A DNA stretch of 64,000 nt from Chlamydoabsidia padenii (GCA_025330725.1 JAIWND010000010.1:248001-312000); one strand, 5' to 3'; positions 1 through 14,750 are shown, counted from the first letter of the stretch. The notes: generated by a model not told the origin, from the sequence alone. Made by a program: numbers and translations.

Positions 1-121
1 TGTTAACTATGGGAGACAATTATTGAAGAGGGTGTGTGGAGTGGGACTAAATCCAGGGAATGGAAGAAGGATATGATGGATTTGATACAAAGTCGTTATA
101 TGTAATAGTCCAGATGTCATA

Positions 122-1687
<1,566 letters not shown>

Positions 1688-2335
1688 TCTTCAGTTCCTG
1701 TATTATACAAGAATAGAGGAAGCAGACAAGTATTGAGGTATATGACACTGTTTACGGTTCACCTTTTAATTGTTGTATAATGAGTTAACATACTTTCACC
1801 CCAAAGTAGCGAGTTGTATCATACTATAATTACCTCTTTTTAAAAGTTATTGCAAAGTCAACGAGAGAGTTTTTATAGTAATGTGTGTGGGGGTATATGT
1901 AAAAAGAGGATAGAGGATAGAGAGACAAGAAAGTAAAAGGATGGAAAAAGAGCGAGTTGGCCCCTTTAATCTTTTTTACTGGACGGAGAATGAAAAAGGG
2001 GGTACATGAGAAAAGGGTACATAATAAAGCAAAAGCTCACTTTTATTGTTTGTTCATCTCCACCACATCATCCTACCCTTTATTTTTATTTTTTTCGAGG
2101 AGTGTCATTTCTTTAGGCTGCCTCTCCTCCTCCCCCCCCCCAAAAAAAAGAAAAGAATCCTCGTCATTATACTGTTTTCAAGTTTGATCAACATCCCTAA
2201 AAGGGATTCACTAATTTGAATTCCCGCTCTACTGACTCGCGATTCTTTTTTTTTTTTTTTGTTGGCGCTTTTGATTTCCCTCTTTCTCTCTTTATATCCT
2301 TCTCTCCTCCTCCCCCCCCCTTCCAACACACGACC

Positions 2336-5300
2336 ATGGATGAATCACTTTACGACGAATTCGGAAACTATCTTGGTCCAGATATTGAAGACGATGACGA
2401 AGTTGACTACGAACAAGAGCATATGGATCAAGACGAATCGGACAGGGACATGGTGTACGATCAAGAAGACGAGGATAAAGAAATGGAACAGGAAAACGCA
2501 CTGATACGGGTTGATGGTAATATAAATCGTGTGTGCCTTGAAGCAACTTGTGCTATTCTCAACACATTGTCACTCATTTTTTTTTTTTTTTTTTTTTTTT
2601 TCTGTATTGTAGATATTCCTGCCAATCAAATCGTTTTGCATGAAGACAAAAAATATTATCCCTCTGCTGAAGAAGTCTATGGTGCTGACGTGGAAACTAT
2701 GGTCCAAGAAGAAGATACTCAACCTTTATCGGAACCTATTATCAAGCCTGTCCAAGTACGCAAATTCATTGTGTCTGAAAAGAACTTGCCCGAAACTCGC
2801 TACAGTAAAGAGTAAGTCCTTATTGGTTGATTAAAAAAGACCAAGGAATACTAATGTATCTTATACTAATGTATTTTACTATTGGTAGGTTTTTGATGGA
2901 TTTGATGAATTTTCCTGAATTAACACGAAACGTTGCTATTGTCGGTCATCTTCATCACGGTAAAACTTCATTTATGGATATGTTGATATCAGAAACACAT
3001 AACATACCAATCAACGTTGATCAACCGGTAAGGGGAAAATATACATAGTAAAACAGTGACTAACTACTAAAATGACTATTATTATGAATAGGAACGATAC
3101 ACCGACACTCATATATTGGAACGAGAACGTGGGATTAGTATCAAAAGTATGCCAATGACTATGGTGATGCAGGACATCAACGAAAAGTCCTATCTGCTAA
3201 ATATGATTGATACACCTGGTAAAGTATAATAATAAATAGTATAATCATTTTACTAACAACTCGAACCTCTTTATATATTTCTAGGTCATACTGATTTTAT
3301 TGATGAAGTAGTAGCTGCTACTCGATTGGCCGATGGTGTTGTACTCGTAGTGGATGTAGTGGAAGGTGCAATGGTCAATACGGAAAAGATTATCAAGCAA
3401 TGTGTCCATGATGGTCTGGCTATTACCTTAGTCGTCAATAAAGTAGATCGCCTGATCCTGGAATTAAAGTTACCTCCTAATGATGCATACTTTAAACTGC
3501 GACATACAATTGAAGAAGTGAACAATGTGATCAAGTAAGTATCAAGATCAAAATACAATATAGTTGAAGAGATAATAACTGAATCCATTTATGTATATGG
3601 ATTTTTTTTTTAGGAACACACCTGGCGGGGAAAATATCCGACTCTCACCTGAATTGGGAAATGTCTGCTTCGCCTCGAGTCAAACAGGATGGTGCTTCAA
3701 CTTGAAATCATTTGCTAGACTCTATGCTGATTCTTATGGTAAGCTCAATCATCAACAACTTGAACAAAACCACAACTAAATTACATATATATATATATGT
3801 AGATGACCAAGTCGATTATAAGCAATTTGCTCAACGTCTCTGGGGGAACATCTACTACAATGCAGAAAACGGTACATTCCATCGGAAAACTCAAGGAATC
3901 AACAGCAAGCGCACCTTTGTCCACTTTATTCTCGAACCACTATACAAACTCTACTCACAGGTAATAATTGAAGAAAAGTAATTATACTTTAACTGACTAA
4001 CTTTTGTGTGTATCTAATTGGAATTTAGGTTATTGGTGAAGATCAAAAGGAACTCAAACGAACAATGCGATCATTGGGAATAACTTTGAAGGAAAAGGAG
4101 TTTGGACTGAATGTGAAACCTCTATTACGATTGGTCCTGGCTCAATTCTTTGGTCCTCCTTGTGGATTCGTTGATACTGTGGTCAAACACATTCCATCGC
4201 CTATTGATAATGCAGCTCATAAAGTTGAACAAGTTTATTCTGGACCTTTAGATGATGTTGCTGCCAAAGCTATGCGTACTTGTGATCCTGATGGACCTTT
4301 GATGATTTACATTACTAAACTATACAACAATGAAGATGCCACGGACTTTGATGCCTTTGGTCGTGTACTCAGTGGAACTGTAAAGTCTGGTCAAATGGTG
4401 CGTGTCCTCGGTGAAGGTTATTCCATTGATGATGAAGAAGACATGATGGCCCAAAGGGTGACTAACACATGGATATATGAATCAAGGTAAGATGATCGGG
4501 ATTATTATGAAAAAAAAAAAAAAAGTTGATTCTATGCATGATTCTCACACTTTTTTCTTCTTCTTTCTAGATACCGTATGTCAGTTGATGGGGTTCCTCC
4601 TGGTGGATGGGTTTTACTAGGTGGGGTGGATAACTCGATTACTAAAACAGCAACCATCGTGGATCACAAATCAAAGCACGTCAATCATATCTTCCGACCA
4701 TTACGATTCCCAACAGCTGCTGCTTTAAAGGTGGCCATTGAACCCATGAACCCATCCGAACTACCAAAAATGCTGGATGGCCTCCGAAAAATCAACAAGA
4801 GCTACTCTATTGTCAAGACCAAGGTGGAAGAATCTGGTGAACATATTATCTTGGGTACTGGTGAAATGTATTTGGATTCTGTCCTCCATGACTTGCGTCG
4901 CATGTATGCCGAAGTGGAACTCAAGGTGGCTGATCCTGTGGTGAGGTTCTGTGAAACTGTGGTGGAAACCTCTGCTCTCAAATGTTTTGCCGAAACACCC
5001 AACAAAAAGTAAGAATGACTAATGATGTGTATCCTAAATAAACGAATGCACTGACTTTTTTGACTTTTGGCTTTTGGCTCTTATAGGAATAAGCTCACTT
5101 TTATATCGGAACCACTCGAAAGAGGATTAGCAGAAGACATTGAAAATGGCAAAATCAACCTTCGTTGGCCGCCCAAGCAACTTGGTGGCTATTTGGAACA
5201 AAACTATGACTGGGATGTTCTTGCTGCACGATCAATATGGGCATTTGGACCGGACGAAATGGGACCCAATATACTGATGGACGACACCTTACCTTCAGAG

Positions 5301-6122
5301 GTCGACAAAAAGTTATTATATTCTGTAAAGGACTCGATTCGACAAGGCTTCCAATGGGGTACCCGTGAAGGACCACTATGCGATGAACGTAAGTAACAAA
5401 ATGACAACAAACCAAGAGTAGATCTAATACTTTTATGAACAATTAGCCATTCGTGGGGTGAAATTCAAGATCATTGATGCGGTATTAGCCAACGAACCTA
5501 TTCACCGAGGTGGGGGTCAAATCATTCCAACATCCCGTCGGGTTTGCTACTCTTCATTTTTAACTGCGACACCTCGACTAATGGAACCAATGAACTATGT
5601 GGAAATACAAGCGCCGGCCGATTGTGTTGAATCAGTTTATGCAGTACTACAACGACGACGGGGACATGTAACTCAAGATATTCCCAAGGCAGGCTCACCA
5701 TTATATACTATCAAGGCATTCATTCCATTGATTGATTCTTGTGGATTTGAAACTGATCTCCGGACACATACCCAAGGTCAAGCATTTTGCCAACAACTAT
5801 TCGATCATTGGCAGATTATACCGGGTGATCCTTTGGACTCTTCCATTGTTTTACGACCTTTGGAAACTAGCTCTGCCCAACATCTTGCCCGTGACTTTAT
5901 GGTTAAGACCAGAAGACGGAAGGTAAAGAAGAAGAAGAAGAAAAAAAAAAAAAAAGAGAGAGAGGAGGAGGGGTGGGAAGAGTTTTCAATCCACTAATCT
6001 TATCTTTAAATTATCATTAGGGTCTCTCGGAGGATGTCAGTATCAATAAATACTTTGATGATCCTATGTTGATGGCACTGACACAAAGTGATATTCTAGC
6101 TAGTGGAATGTCAACCGATTAG
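2336..6122 (+). CDS. snu114: U5 snRNP GTPase Snu114 / EFTUD2
   Basis: EF-2-like GTPase of the U5 snRNP and U4/U6.U5 tri-snRNP that controls spliceosome activation and disassembly in the nucleus. Twelve exons: 2336-2516, 2613-2811, 2889-3027, 3092-3218, 3285-3534, 3614-3738, 3803-3960, 4029-4486, 4571-5008, 5087-5388, 5447-5922, 6021-6122; 2955 nt, 984 aa, close to the human protein. The first ~60 residues are strongly acidic (Asp/Glu runs), the hallmark that separates Snu114 from EF-2. P-loop GHLHHGKT, switch-2 region with DTPGHTDF, and NKVD follow, then domains II-V of the EF-2 fold. There is no diphthamide-bearing loop of true EF-2. Intron 1 holds a T tract of about 25 nt. A TTTGAATTCCCG motif lies 109 bp upstream of the ATG. 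Confidence 0.95.
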
Positions 6123-6504
6123 GGAATGGATGGGTATAGATATAGATAGATGTGCATAATATTGTAGATTACTGTAGCCATTATAGATTGGAAACCTATT
6201 TATTGTACAGGACAGGGTAACATTAATAATAATAAAACACAGAATCTTGTTTCTGTCCAGTTTGTATATATTTATTAGGTAGTATATGGTGCCATATGCG
6301 GAAAAAGAGGGGGGAGGGTAACGGTGATTGGAACTGGATTGATCCTTCTCGCTATTCGGAAAAGATGGCCTAAAAAAGGAATGCCACGTCAACGGTCATG
6401 GTATGTATGATAAATGAAAGGGGGATGGGGCACAAACACATGGAAAGATTCGTTTATTACTAAATCGATCAGAAAAAAAAAGGGGGGGGAGTGATGGATG
6501 GATG
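6123..6504. other. 3' intergenic space between convergent genes
   Basis: Carries the 3' ends of snu114 (+) and the membrane-protein gene (-). AATAAT/AATAAA-like A-rich strings near 6230 could serve polyadenylation. I see no gene here. Confidence 0.4.
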
Positions 6505-7203
6505 TTACAAGGTGGGGGACGAAAAGATAGCAGTGACAGTGGTTGGTACAACAAGGACGGTGGTAGTAAATGGATGCATGGCGGAAATGGGCACAACAGC
6601 ATTGACGGTGGCAGGACGGATGGAGGAAGAATTTAATGTATTGGTGACAGTAACGGCGGGGGTCTGGCTCTCATGATGGTGACTAAAAGCTTTGCCTAGG
6701 CCGATAAGTATAAATGTCAATGCAATTAAAAGCCCGACAATGATCATCAAAGCTGCCATGATCCATCGTTTGGCTCGTTTTTTAGGAGATGCGGTGGCAG
6801 ACGAAGAGTAAGAGTCTAATGAAGTGGCGGAAGGAGTTGATTCAAATCTAGGTAAGGGTGCCGACACAACAGAACGGGGAGGATAATACGTCGAATCATT
6901 GGATGAAAAGGGAATAGGTATGGAAGTCGGCGTTTCAATATTTGCATGAGAGTCGTACAAACCTTTTGCATGACATTCAAGAGGTTGTTGAAGATCATTA
7001 TAATCGTACGGTTGCTTTTGTTTTATGTCTGAATGAGAATATGATTGTGGATGCTTTTCGTTGAGCTCTTTTGCTTCCTCTTCATCATCATCGTCTTTTT
7101 CTGAAGGTTGGGATAGACTGGGAACAATCATGGTCGTAGAAGAAGAGGCAGCGGTGTTTCCCATGTGATGTGAATAAATATGATTGTTTTCATTAAAAGA
7201 CAT
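6505..7203 (-). CDS. single-pass membrane protein, function unknown
   Basis: Intronless reading frame of 232 aa starting at 7203; a motif of the CGGGATTTCAA family sits 141-157 bp upstream. I do not recognise a family. Visible parts: an N-terminal half rich in Ser, His, Asp and Glu (a DDDDEEE run near residue 40), a Ser/Ala-rich stretch, a basic stop-transfer block KKRAKR, then one hydrophobic segment of about 23 residues (around 147-170, MAALMIIVGLLIALTFILIG) and about 60 residues rich in Thr/Val/Ser. With basic residues on the N-terminal side, the long half should be cytosolic and the Thr-rich tail outside. The layout resembles small fungal wall-stress or adhesion-type membrane proteins, but no domain supports that. 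Confidence 0.65.
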   Translation of the reverse strand: MSFNENNHIYSHHMGNTAASSSTTMIVPSLSQPSEKDDDDEEEAKELNEKHPQSYSHSDIKQKQPYDYNDLQQPLECHAKGLYDSHANIETPTSIPIPFSSNDSTYYPPRSVVSAPLPRFESTPSATSLDSYSSSATASPKKRAKRWIMAALMIIVGLLIALTFILIGLGKAFSHHHESQTPAVTVTNTLNSSSIRPATVNAVVPISAMHPFTTTVLVVPTTVTAIFSSPTL

Positions 7204-7343
7204 TGTAAGACCAAGAAAAAAAAAAAAAAAAGAAAACAGAATAAATGTTTAGTAAAAGTAAAAAGAAACTAGTCTAAATTATAAATGTAAACCAAGTGGT
7301 TCGTTTAGAATTTACCATCATTAGCTTTCTTAAAAGTGGACTC

Positions 7344-7360
7344 GAAATTGAAATCCCGAC
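7344..7360 (+). promoter_or_regulatory. TTGAAATCCCGAC motif upstream of the membrane-protein gene
   Basis: One instance of the recurrent TTTSAAATCCCG element, 141 bp upstream of the start codon at 7203. See the finding on this motif. Confidence 0.4.
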
Positions 7361-7850
7361 AACAGCCAAAGTCATAATGCCCTCCCCCTTTTCTTTCTGT
7401 TCCGAAATTATAGCCGATACAGCATAAGCTCAAGTTTTATATTGTAGCGAATTATTGTGAATGACGTTCATCCGCTCATATGTAAATTACATCATAAGGT
7501 ATTTGATATCTGAGATGATGGGCTTGAAGAATTTATTATGAGTTTGTTCCCCGTATATAACCCCACATATGAGTGTAAAAAATAGAACAAAAAAAAAACT
7601 AGGTGTATAACTTCATAGATCATAGTGGAAAGAAATGTATATCATCATCGAGTACATAAAACAAAAGATAGAGTACAATGGGTAAGAGAAAACCAACCAG
7701 AAAAGAAAAGCATGACAGCTATAATACAGATTCTTATCATTGTCATCATAAAAGTAGTCGCAATAGCATAAAAGGAGGCCAGAAATAAAAAAAAAAGTAA
7801 AGGAATGGAAAAGTACCATCAACATTCATGCAAATGTGTCATGTCGGAAT

Positions 7851-8342
7851 TTAAAAAGTTGGCAAAGACCCTGATGATGATCGACATGATTTGATCTTGT
7901 TATCCAGTCTTCGCAAACTCCGATCCAAACTTCGTACTTGAGCCATGAGATCGTCATAGGCAAAACTCATCTCGCGATCCACCTTGTCCAAGTAATCTTC
8001 AGTTGCCACAATGGATGGATGGGCGGGGAAGGCGGTCTTTAGCGAGTTGAGCACAATATCGATGGCAGTCCATTCATTATGCAAGTGATCCAAGCTATCC
8101 TCTAACTGTCGGATGTAGTTGATTTGATAGTCAAGGTCGGGATTTGCCTTTTGATTATGAATGGACTCGGTTTCAGGCTCGCTTGATCCAGTGGGCATGA
8201 AAGCACTTGATGGTAAAGATGAATAATAATTCATTGGTATATAATACAACTGGTTGCAACTTTGACTATGAGCTTGGTGTCGATGTTGGTATATCACTGA
8301 TGGATCAAATATGGAAATGACGCTATTTGAATAACACTGCAT
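7851..8342 (-). CDS. small coiled-coil protein, function unknown
   Basis: Intronless frame of 163 aa from the Met at 8342. The first ~65 residues are low in structure (Tyr/Ser/His/Gln). Residues ~68-155 form an acidic then basic heptad-like helix region (DYQINYIRQLEDSLDHLHNE... then SLDRSLRRLDNKIKSC) that looks like a coiled coil. I know no family for it. A weak motif variant (GTCGGAGTTTAAAT) occurs about 105 bp upstream. Coding bias and length suggest a real gene; a missed 5' exon is possible. Confidence 0.5.
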   Translation of the reverse strand: MQCYSNSVISIFDPSVIYQHRHQAHSQSCNQLYYIPMNYYSSLPSSAFMPTGSSEPETESIHNQKANPDLDYQINYIRQLEDSLDHLHNEWTAIDIVLNSLKTAFPAHPSIVATEDYLDKVDREMSFAYDDLMAQVRSLDRSLRRLDNKIKSCRSSSGSLPTF

Positions 8343-9892
8343 AAAAAGATGACATCCAATGAGTTGCTTTTTTTTTTATTTTTTACCAGTTAACAAAGAC
8401 GTAGGATTACTTTGACAGGCTGACAAGTAAAAAAAGGACGCCCTGATGTCGGAGTTTAAATATACGATAAGCAAGAGAAAGGAAACAAGAGTATGGAAAA
8501 TGGCTCGAGTTTTTCATTTATACTATTGAAAAAGGGAGAGAAACATACGATACGCGTACATACGCAAAGATTGCCACCATCGAATTCCGTTTTTGTCTTT
8601 ATGCAGATTGAAGGGGGCACGATGCCGGTGTGATGTAGTGAATGAACTCTTTTTTTTCCCTTTTTGAGTTTAGATAGTAATCTTCCTTCCCCTTACATTT
8701 TTGACTTGTTGGGCACTCGTTTTTTATTTTCCAACTTTTTTTCTTTTGTCTATATAGTAATATGAAGGACCATCCTTCTCAGGGTTTATATGTTAGGTTT
8801 AAAAAAATAGCATCCCTAACTTTCAGGTACAAAATAATGACCAAGCGGGATTTGAATCAATTGCCATTACAGTCCGCTCACCCTTCCTTTGGCAAGTGAT
8901 ACAGTCTATTGGCGCATTTGACCCATAAGATGATTAAGAAAATGATGTGTCATTCATTTACTCCTTTGTTTTTTTTACGATCAGGGCTTTTGCTCCTTTA
9001 CCCTCCTTCAAAACACTCCCTCTTGCCATTCGTTCCAACCACAACTGATATGTATAATCATTGTTCATTTTTGTATCACCAAACTCTCTGATAGGGTACT
9101 ATCGATCAGGTAGAGTAATTTGCCTGTTGTGGCCAGATGGTTAGAACTAACTTTATTGAAAGGCATGGCAGAATTGATGCAAGATCAATCGTTTACAGAA
9201 AGTTACACACTATACTGAGCATGAATCGATCTACCTAGCATGAAATTTATTTCAACTCCGCCAAATCGAGATGATGTTGTGGCACCATCATGAACAATGA
9301 GTGTGTAAGAAAACCTTTCTATTATGGTGCACATAACAGTTTTTTTTTTTTTTTTTTTTTTTACATCACACCATGTGGATGCATGCATATGATTGTTACC
9401 GAGTGATTCCAATCCAATAAATGGGTATAATTGTATAGTGCACTCAGACTAAAATTGAATGACAGCATCTGCATACTGGCGCCATGACATTCAGGGCGGC
9501 CATATTTTTTTTCAATGTTTGCGAGCTACTTGATCCAGCACATAGTATTGGTCTGTGTGCCTATAATGAAAACTTGAGTTTTATGCAGCAGGTCCTGCAA
9601 GTTGGCCTTTTCAAGTAAAGTGTATGCTTCGACAGAAGACATGTAAGCGACACTGTGACCTTTTAGCCCAGCAAAAGAATAGTTTATAATGTTGTTTTAT
9701 AAGACTGAATACAGCATATTAAAGTTTTGTAGTTGATGTATTTCGCCAATCAAGAATCATGTACGGCATTAGAATTTCCTTTTCCGTATCGGAGTGTGAA
9801 AACCAAGGGACCAAAATAACCAGCCAATGATGCGGCGTTTTGAATTTTTTATTTGCTCACTTCTCTTTCCCTTCAAACTACACTGAACAATA
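8343..9892. other. intergenic region without recognisable gene
   Basis: About 1.5 kb between divergent genes. Short frames inside it are interrupted and unlike proteins. It holds one strong GCGGGATTTGAATC motif (8845-8858), a T tract of about 22 nt (9340-9361) and, near 9833, a weaker GCGGCGTTTTGAATTT about 60 bp before the PDI gene. I see no tRNA or transposon here. Confidence 0.4.
8845..8858 (+). promoter_or_regulatory. GCGGGATTTGAATC motif
   Basis: Exact GGGATTTGAA core of the recurrent element, in non-coding DNA about 500 bp upstream of the 7851-8342 gene and about 1 kb before the PDI gene. Confidence 0.35.
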
Positions 9893-12118
9893 ATGATACT
9901 CCTATTACCTTTATGGACTATCCTATGTTTTATAACGCAGATGGCGTTTGCAGATTCTGTTGAAATGGACAAGGAAATGTTTGACTCTATGACAAAAAAG
10001 GGGTTTTGGTAAGGCAAAGAACTTGATAAAAAACAGCGACCAAGATACTCGCTTGAAACTTGGTGATCTTTCTAACTTTCTCTCTCTCTCTTTTTTTTTA
10101 TTTATCTCTATTAGGTTTGTCGAACATTTCTCTCCATACTGTGGCCATTGTATTGCTTTTGGTAGGAAAAGGAAAAAAACAACAACAACAACTGGATAGT
10201 ACATCAAACTTGATGGGTGGTAACTAAGAGCTGTTTATTAATGTTTACTTGTAGCACCAACGTGGAAGGAACTGACTCTGGAGGAAGCTGGTCTGGCAAA
10301 GACCCACGACATACACTTTGGAACGATCGATTGCAGCGTAAAAGGTGATTTGTGCTCCGAACACGAAATTACTGGATTCCCCATGATGAAGCTCTATGTG
10401 GATGGTAAATTTGTCCATACTTATACTGGCTCACGCACCAAAGAAAGTATCAAGACCTTTTTGTTGGAACAACACGCAGCAGTAACTAAAACAAAGGCGA
10501 CAGAGAATCTTGGACTGGACAGCAACAACAGTTACGACGACGATAATAAAAGTGGAACCACCTTGAAGCCCAACCCCCATGGTCAATCAATCGACTTTGA
10601 CGGTGAATTACTGAAACAGGCCGTTGAACAGTCTGGACGTCCTTACTTTGTCAAGTTTTATGCCCCCTGGTGTCCTCATTGTCAACATCTTGCACCTATC
10701 TGGGAACAACTGGCACGAGAATTACAGGGTCAAATCGATGTGGCCGAAGTAAACTGCGATAAACACGGTGGTATGTCTTGATGGAAATATCTTCCCCTTC
10801 TTGTCTAGGATACTGTTGACTAATATGTTATCTTTGTTTATAGATGTTTGCCAACAAAATGGAATCACTGGTTACCCTGTTTTGAAACTGCAAGTGGATT
10901 GGATTCGTGTGCTCTGAACGGACAATTAACGTTTTTACTTCTTTTAGATTTGTTAATGGTCAAGTATTCGAATTCTCTGGTGATAGGTCATTAGCCAGTA
11001 TGATGGTATTTGCAAAGAAATTGGTTGGGTAAGGAAATAGAGAACAACATCATGTTATATTCTAATCATATATACTCTTTGATCTTTATACTTAGACCTG
11101 TTATCAAAAATGTCAATGAAGCTCAATTGAAAGCAGATTTGGACCCAAACGGTGTGGCCTTTATATACTTGCACAAGGATGATTCCGATGCTGCTGATGT
11201 AAGTAAAGGGAATTACATTAAACTGATTGATTGACATGTGTATTCATTTCACTCTAGTCGCTATTGGAAGGGGTTGGAAAACAATTTATCGATGGTTTGG
11301 TGTTTTACAAGAGTACTGATCAGAAACTGTTGCGACAATACGAACTCTCAATTAGGGATCTACCATTGGCAATGATTGTAAAAGATGGTCATCACTTTTT
11401 ATACCCTGGTCATCAATTCCAATCAACAGCTAATATGGAAGCCTTAACCAAGTGGATCCAGCTCGAAAAATACCCTGTGGTCTCTCAGATAAACCCAGTC
11501 AATGCTCAAGATATACTTCAAGGTGAACGGGTGGTGGTCTTGGGTATCTTGGCCAACAATGATCAAGTCTCTTCAAGTCAATTCCGAAAGTTGGCCGAAA
11601 AGGCAACAGATAGGGATCGTCGCTCTCGTGCCAAGGACGACCGTGCGATTTTTGCTCAATTGGATGCGGATACTTATCGGGATTTTGCTCGGAATGCTTA
11701 TGGAATACAGAAGAGCAATGTACCAGCCATCATCATCATCGACGGGAAGGTAAAAAGGAAACAAATAGACTTTACACTTGAACAGATCATCATCATCATC
11801 TTTTTTCTTTTTCTTTTTTAGAATGCTCAATACTTTAATCGGGGCACCAAACTCAACCTACTCGATCTTCAGCAACCACAAATCATTTTGCAAACTTTAG
11901 ATGATGTTGTTGCTAGAAAAATAAAGGGAATATCGACATTATCATTGCCAGCAAGATTAGGTCATCAATTGCAACAAGGTTATCATCAAGCACGGTCGCA
12001 CAGCTACTTGACTATGTTTATTATTGCTTCATTGGGTGTTTTGGTTTACAAGATGGTGTTAAACAAACGAAAACAAGTATCTAGGTCCACCATACTTCCA
12101 ACATCCCATCAAGATTAG
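9893..12118 (+). CDS. membrane-anchored protein disulfide isomerase with two thioredoxin domains (TMX3-like)
   Basis: ER oxidoreductase that would form or rearrange disulfides in secretory proteins. Eight exons: 9893-10008, 10115-10161, 10255-10770, 10844-10889, 10948-11028, 11096-11198, 11258-11749, 11822-12118; 1698 nt, 565 aa. A signal peptide (about 20 residues, MILLLPLWTILCF...) is followed by thioredoxin domain 1 with active site CGHC (about residues 48-51), a linker, domain 2 with WCPHC (about 193-196) and the cis-Pro in GYP, then a redox-inactive thioredoxin-like region. Near the C-terminus a hydrophobic segment (MFIIASLGVLVYKMV) followed by KRK makes it a type I membrane protein. No KDEL-type end is present, consistent with membrane anchoring. 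Intron 4 has a GC donor. Confidence 0.85.
10890..10947 (+). other. GC-AG intron 4 of the PDI gene
   Basis: GCAAGT after ...AAACT and TTTTAG before ATTTGTTAATGG gives the typical thioredoxin stretch LKLFVNGQ. No GT donor near it keeps the frame. It is the second GC-AG intron of the window, with the same GCAAGT donor. Confidence 0.85.
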
Positions 12119-12208
12119 CTATACTTACTATCATATCTAGTTTTTATCATTTACTACACATGTCATGCCAATAAAATACTCTTTTATTTTTATTTTTTAC
12201 TACCTTCA

Positions 12209-12226
12209 TTTGTAAACCCCGACACC
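12209..12226 (+). promoter_or_regulatory. TTGTAAACCCCGAC motif upstream of GLE1
   Basis: Degenerate instance of the recurrent element, about 90 bp before the GLE1 start codon. Confidence 0.3.
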
Positions 12227-12313
12227 GTTTCGCTGATTAAAAACCTTGTAAACATTTTTTTTTTCTTCCTTCTCTTTTACTTTTGTATCACAAAGATCAG
12301 TCAACACTCTACA

Positions 12314-14486
12314 ATGACTCTTGGTCAACTTCAACAGGTGCCTCAACATAATCGCAACCCTGTCGTCTACGCAGCACCTTCCGATTCTGAATCTAGTGAA
12401 GAAGAAGATGAAGAATTAGTCAGTGTAATACTAAATAGGTAACGTAACTCCTCTTGTTACTTGTATCTTCAACTTACTTACTTTTATGATTGTAGCAAAA
12501 CGAACCGACACAATGGAACTCTTCAGCATATGCATCACCATCAACTATACCCTTCTGAAACTTTCTTTTACAAAGAAAGGATCAACCCCAACTTACCGGT
12601 AAGTCAGAAAGAAAGAAAAAAGATGTGGGTAGGACATTGACTTCATATTTAATAAACGCGCTTCCCCTATTCTTATCCTCACTTGTAGGCCAATCTTGAT
12701 CAGATATACATTGAACGTCTCATGCAACAACGAAAACAACAAGAACAACGCCGACAGCTTCATTTGGAACAACAACGCCAGAAACATAATGCCGAAATCG
12801 ACAAGATTCAAAAGCTGATAGCTTCCATGAAGGTCTCACTGTAAGTCTATCTAACCTACTATAACCTTATCTGATACTAATAGTCTTTTTATCCATAGCG
12901 CCGATAAGGAGAAAGAACTGGACTCACTGCTTGAAGCTGATACGAAAAAGGACCAAAAGGTAAGGTACCTATTGTTACAAACCAGCCACTAACTTGTTTT
13001 TCTTCTTCTCTTTTTTTGCTAGTCAATCGACGACGCGATTGCATACGACCTTGACAAATTTGAACAAGAAGAAAAGCTACGAAAGGCCAAGGATGATGCG
13101 GAAAAGAAGGAACAGGAGGAAAAGAAACAGCAATTGGAAGCCAAGAATAAAGCCATAGCAGAAAAGGAGGCTTTACGGAAAGCACAAGAAAAGAAACTGG
13201 TAAGAGAAAAACAAAGTGATTATATGGTATATCTTGTGCTAACTTTATTGCTTTTATTTTACGGATGGGGTTGTAGGCATCAAATATGGGCGCTGCATCT
13301 ACTGCTGGGCTGGAGGAATATAACCGACATATGGAAGCTATCAATGTATGGAAAACAACAGCAAAAAACAACAACAGTAATCTGGAACTCACATCTATTT
13401 TATATAGAACTTTAAGAAGAATATCAAGCCAAAACTTCAAGACCCCACCTTTAGGAAACAATGCTTTGAAGCTAGGAGACTGATCAAAAGAAGTATCACT
13501 CAAATCCAATATAGAAGCAACGTTATCATCGAAAAGGTATGTATTGAAACTGGCTGTCTGGGTTAATATGATAAACTAACCTTGTTATTCTATATGGGTT
13601 TAGTATGAACAAATTCGGGATCACATACTCTCTATCAAGAATCAATCACAAGATGCCTTCCATGTCTTGTTAAACCATGTGGGTAAAAGTTTATTGGTAA
13701 GGAAACATGAAAAAAAAAAAAAAAAACTTGATGATGATCTGTAACTAACCAACCAATCTACTATTTTACTATTCTAGCTGCAAGTTCGACAAGAGGTGAA
13801 TGGTGCTCCTTTCTCGGCATACTTTTTGGCCAAATTGGCGGTCCTACTGGCTGGTGCAATCCCCGAATTCAAAGACTATCTTTATGGACGTCTTTTAAAG
13901 CGATGTCCTTACTTGGTCCCCAATTACTTTGATTTTGATCCTGTAGGTTACCCAATTTATATCTCGATATGATTCTCACTTTTGATTTTGATTTTTTTTT
14001 TAAAAAAAAAAATCTTGATAGAGTCTTTCCTCCGACCAAATCAAGACCCTGCTTCACTATGAAAAAGTAGTGGATTCAACTTCATTCCAACCCTTCTTAC
14101 AACACGCTGGATTGCAAAAATGTTATGTAATGTTTTTTGCAGCAATGATCACGACTGTCACTGGTAATGGCTATCCTGCGAATCCCTTCAACACTGGCCT
14201 TGGTTGGACTTGGTGTGCTCGGATTATGAACATGTCTCAACGTGAAATTACGCCATTCCTGATACATGGTTTTTTGGAAATTGCTGGTCATCAAATGATT
14301 CAAGTCTACCCTCGTCAATTCCCTAAAATGATGCGACTTCTTTACGACAAAGTCCTTCCTACGGTGCCGATCATGCCAGAAAAGGACAATGCTGGGGTCA
14401 TCGCCACACTCAAATCGTACTTGGAAGAGTACTTCCAAACTGGAAAAATGGTGCCAATTCCTGAAGTAATGCCGGCTAAAGTATAG
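12314..14486 (+). CDS. gle1: mRNA export factor GLE1
   Basis: Nuclear-pore-associated activator of the DEAD-box ATPase Dbp5 during mRNA export, working with inositol hexakisphosphate. Ten exons: 12314-12438, 12496-12598, 12689-12840, 12899-12959, 13023-13199, 13277-13345, 13408-13536, 13604-13696, 13778-13942, 14022-14486; 1539 nt, 512 aa. The N-terminal part has an acidic Ser/Glu patch, then a long Gln/Lys/Glu-rich coiled coil (about residues 80-190) and the all-helical GLE1 domain with FKKNIKPKLQDP, RRLIKRSITQIQ, LLKRCPYLVPNYF, GLGWTWCARI and FLEIAGHQM. Length matches fungal GLE1. The intron after exon 6 overlaps a pseudo-open frame; the splice at 13345/13408 is chosen because it restores the conserved FKKNIKPKL. 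Confidence 0.92.
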
Positions 14487-14613
14487 TTTACCCACTTGAC
14501 ACCATTGCTACTATATTACAACAACACCAAGTGGCTTTTTAGTACTAGTATTTAACTTTTTTATCCATCTTGTTTTTATTCCATCTTCTCATACATATAA
14601 TAAGTAAAACACT

Positions 14614-14614
<1 letters not shown>

Positions 14615-14669
<55 letters not shown>
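14615..14669 (+). repeat. adjacent poly-T and poly-A run downstream of GLE1
   Basis: About 12 T followed directly by about 42 A. It could fold back partly. It lies about 130 bp past the GLE1 stop codon. Confidence 0.8.
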
Positions 14670-14671
<2 letters not shown>

Positions 14672-14750
14672 TTGTCTTCTCTAATGTAGTCTAAACCAAA
14701 TGATGGATGTCATCTCAAGCTCGTAATTTCTCTCAAGTGGGCTCATGCAT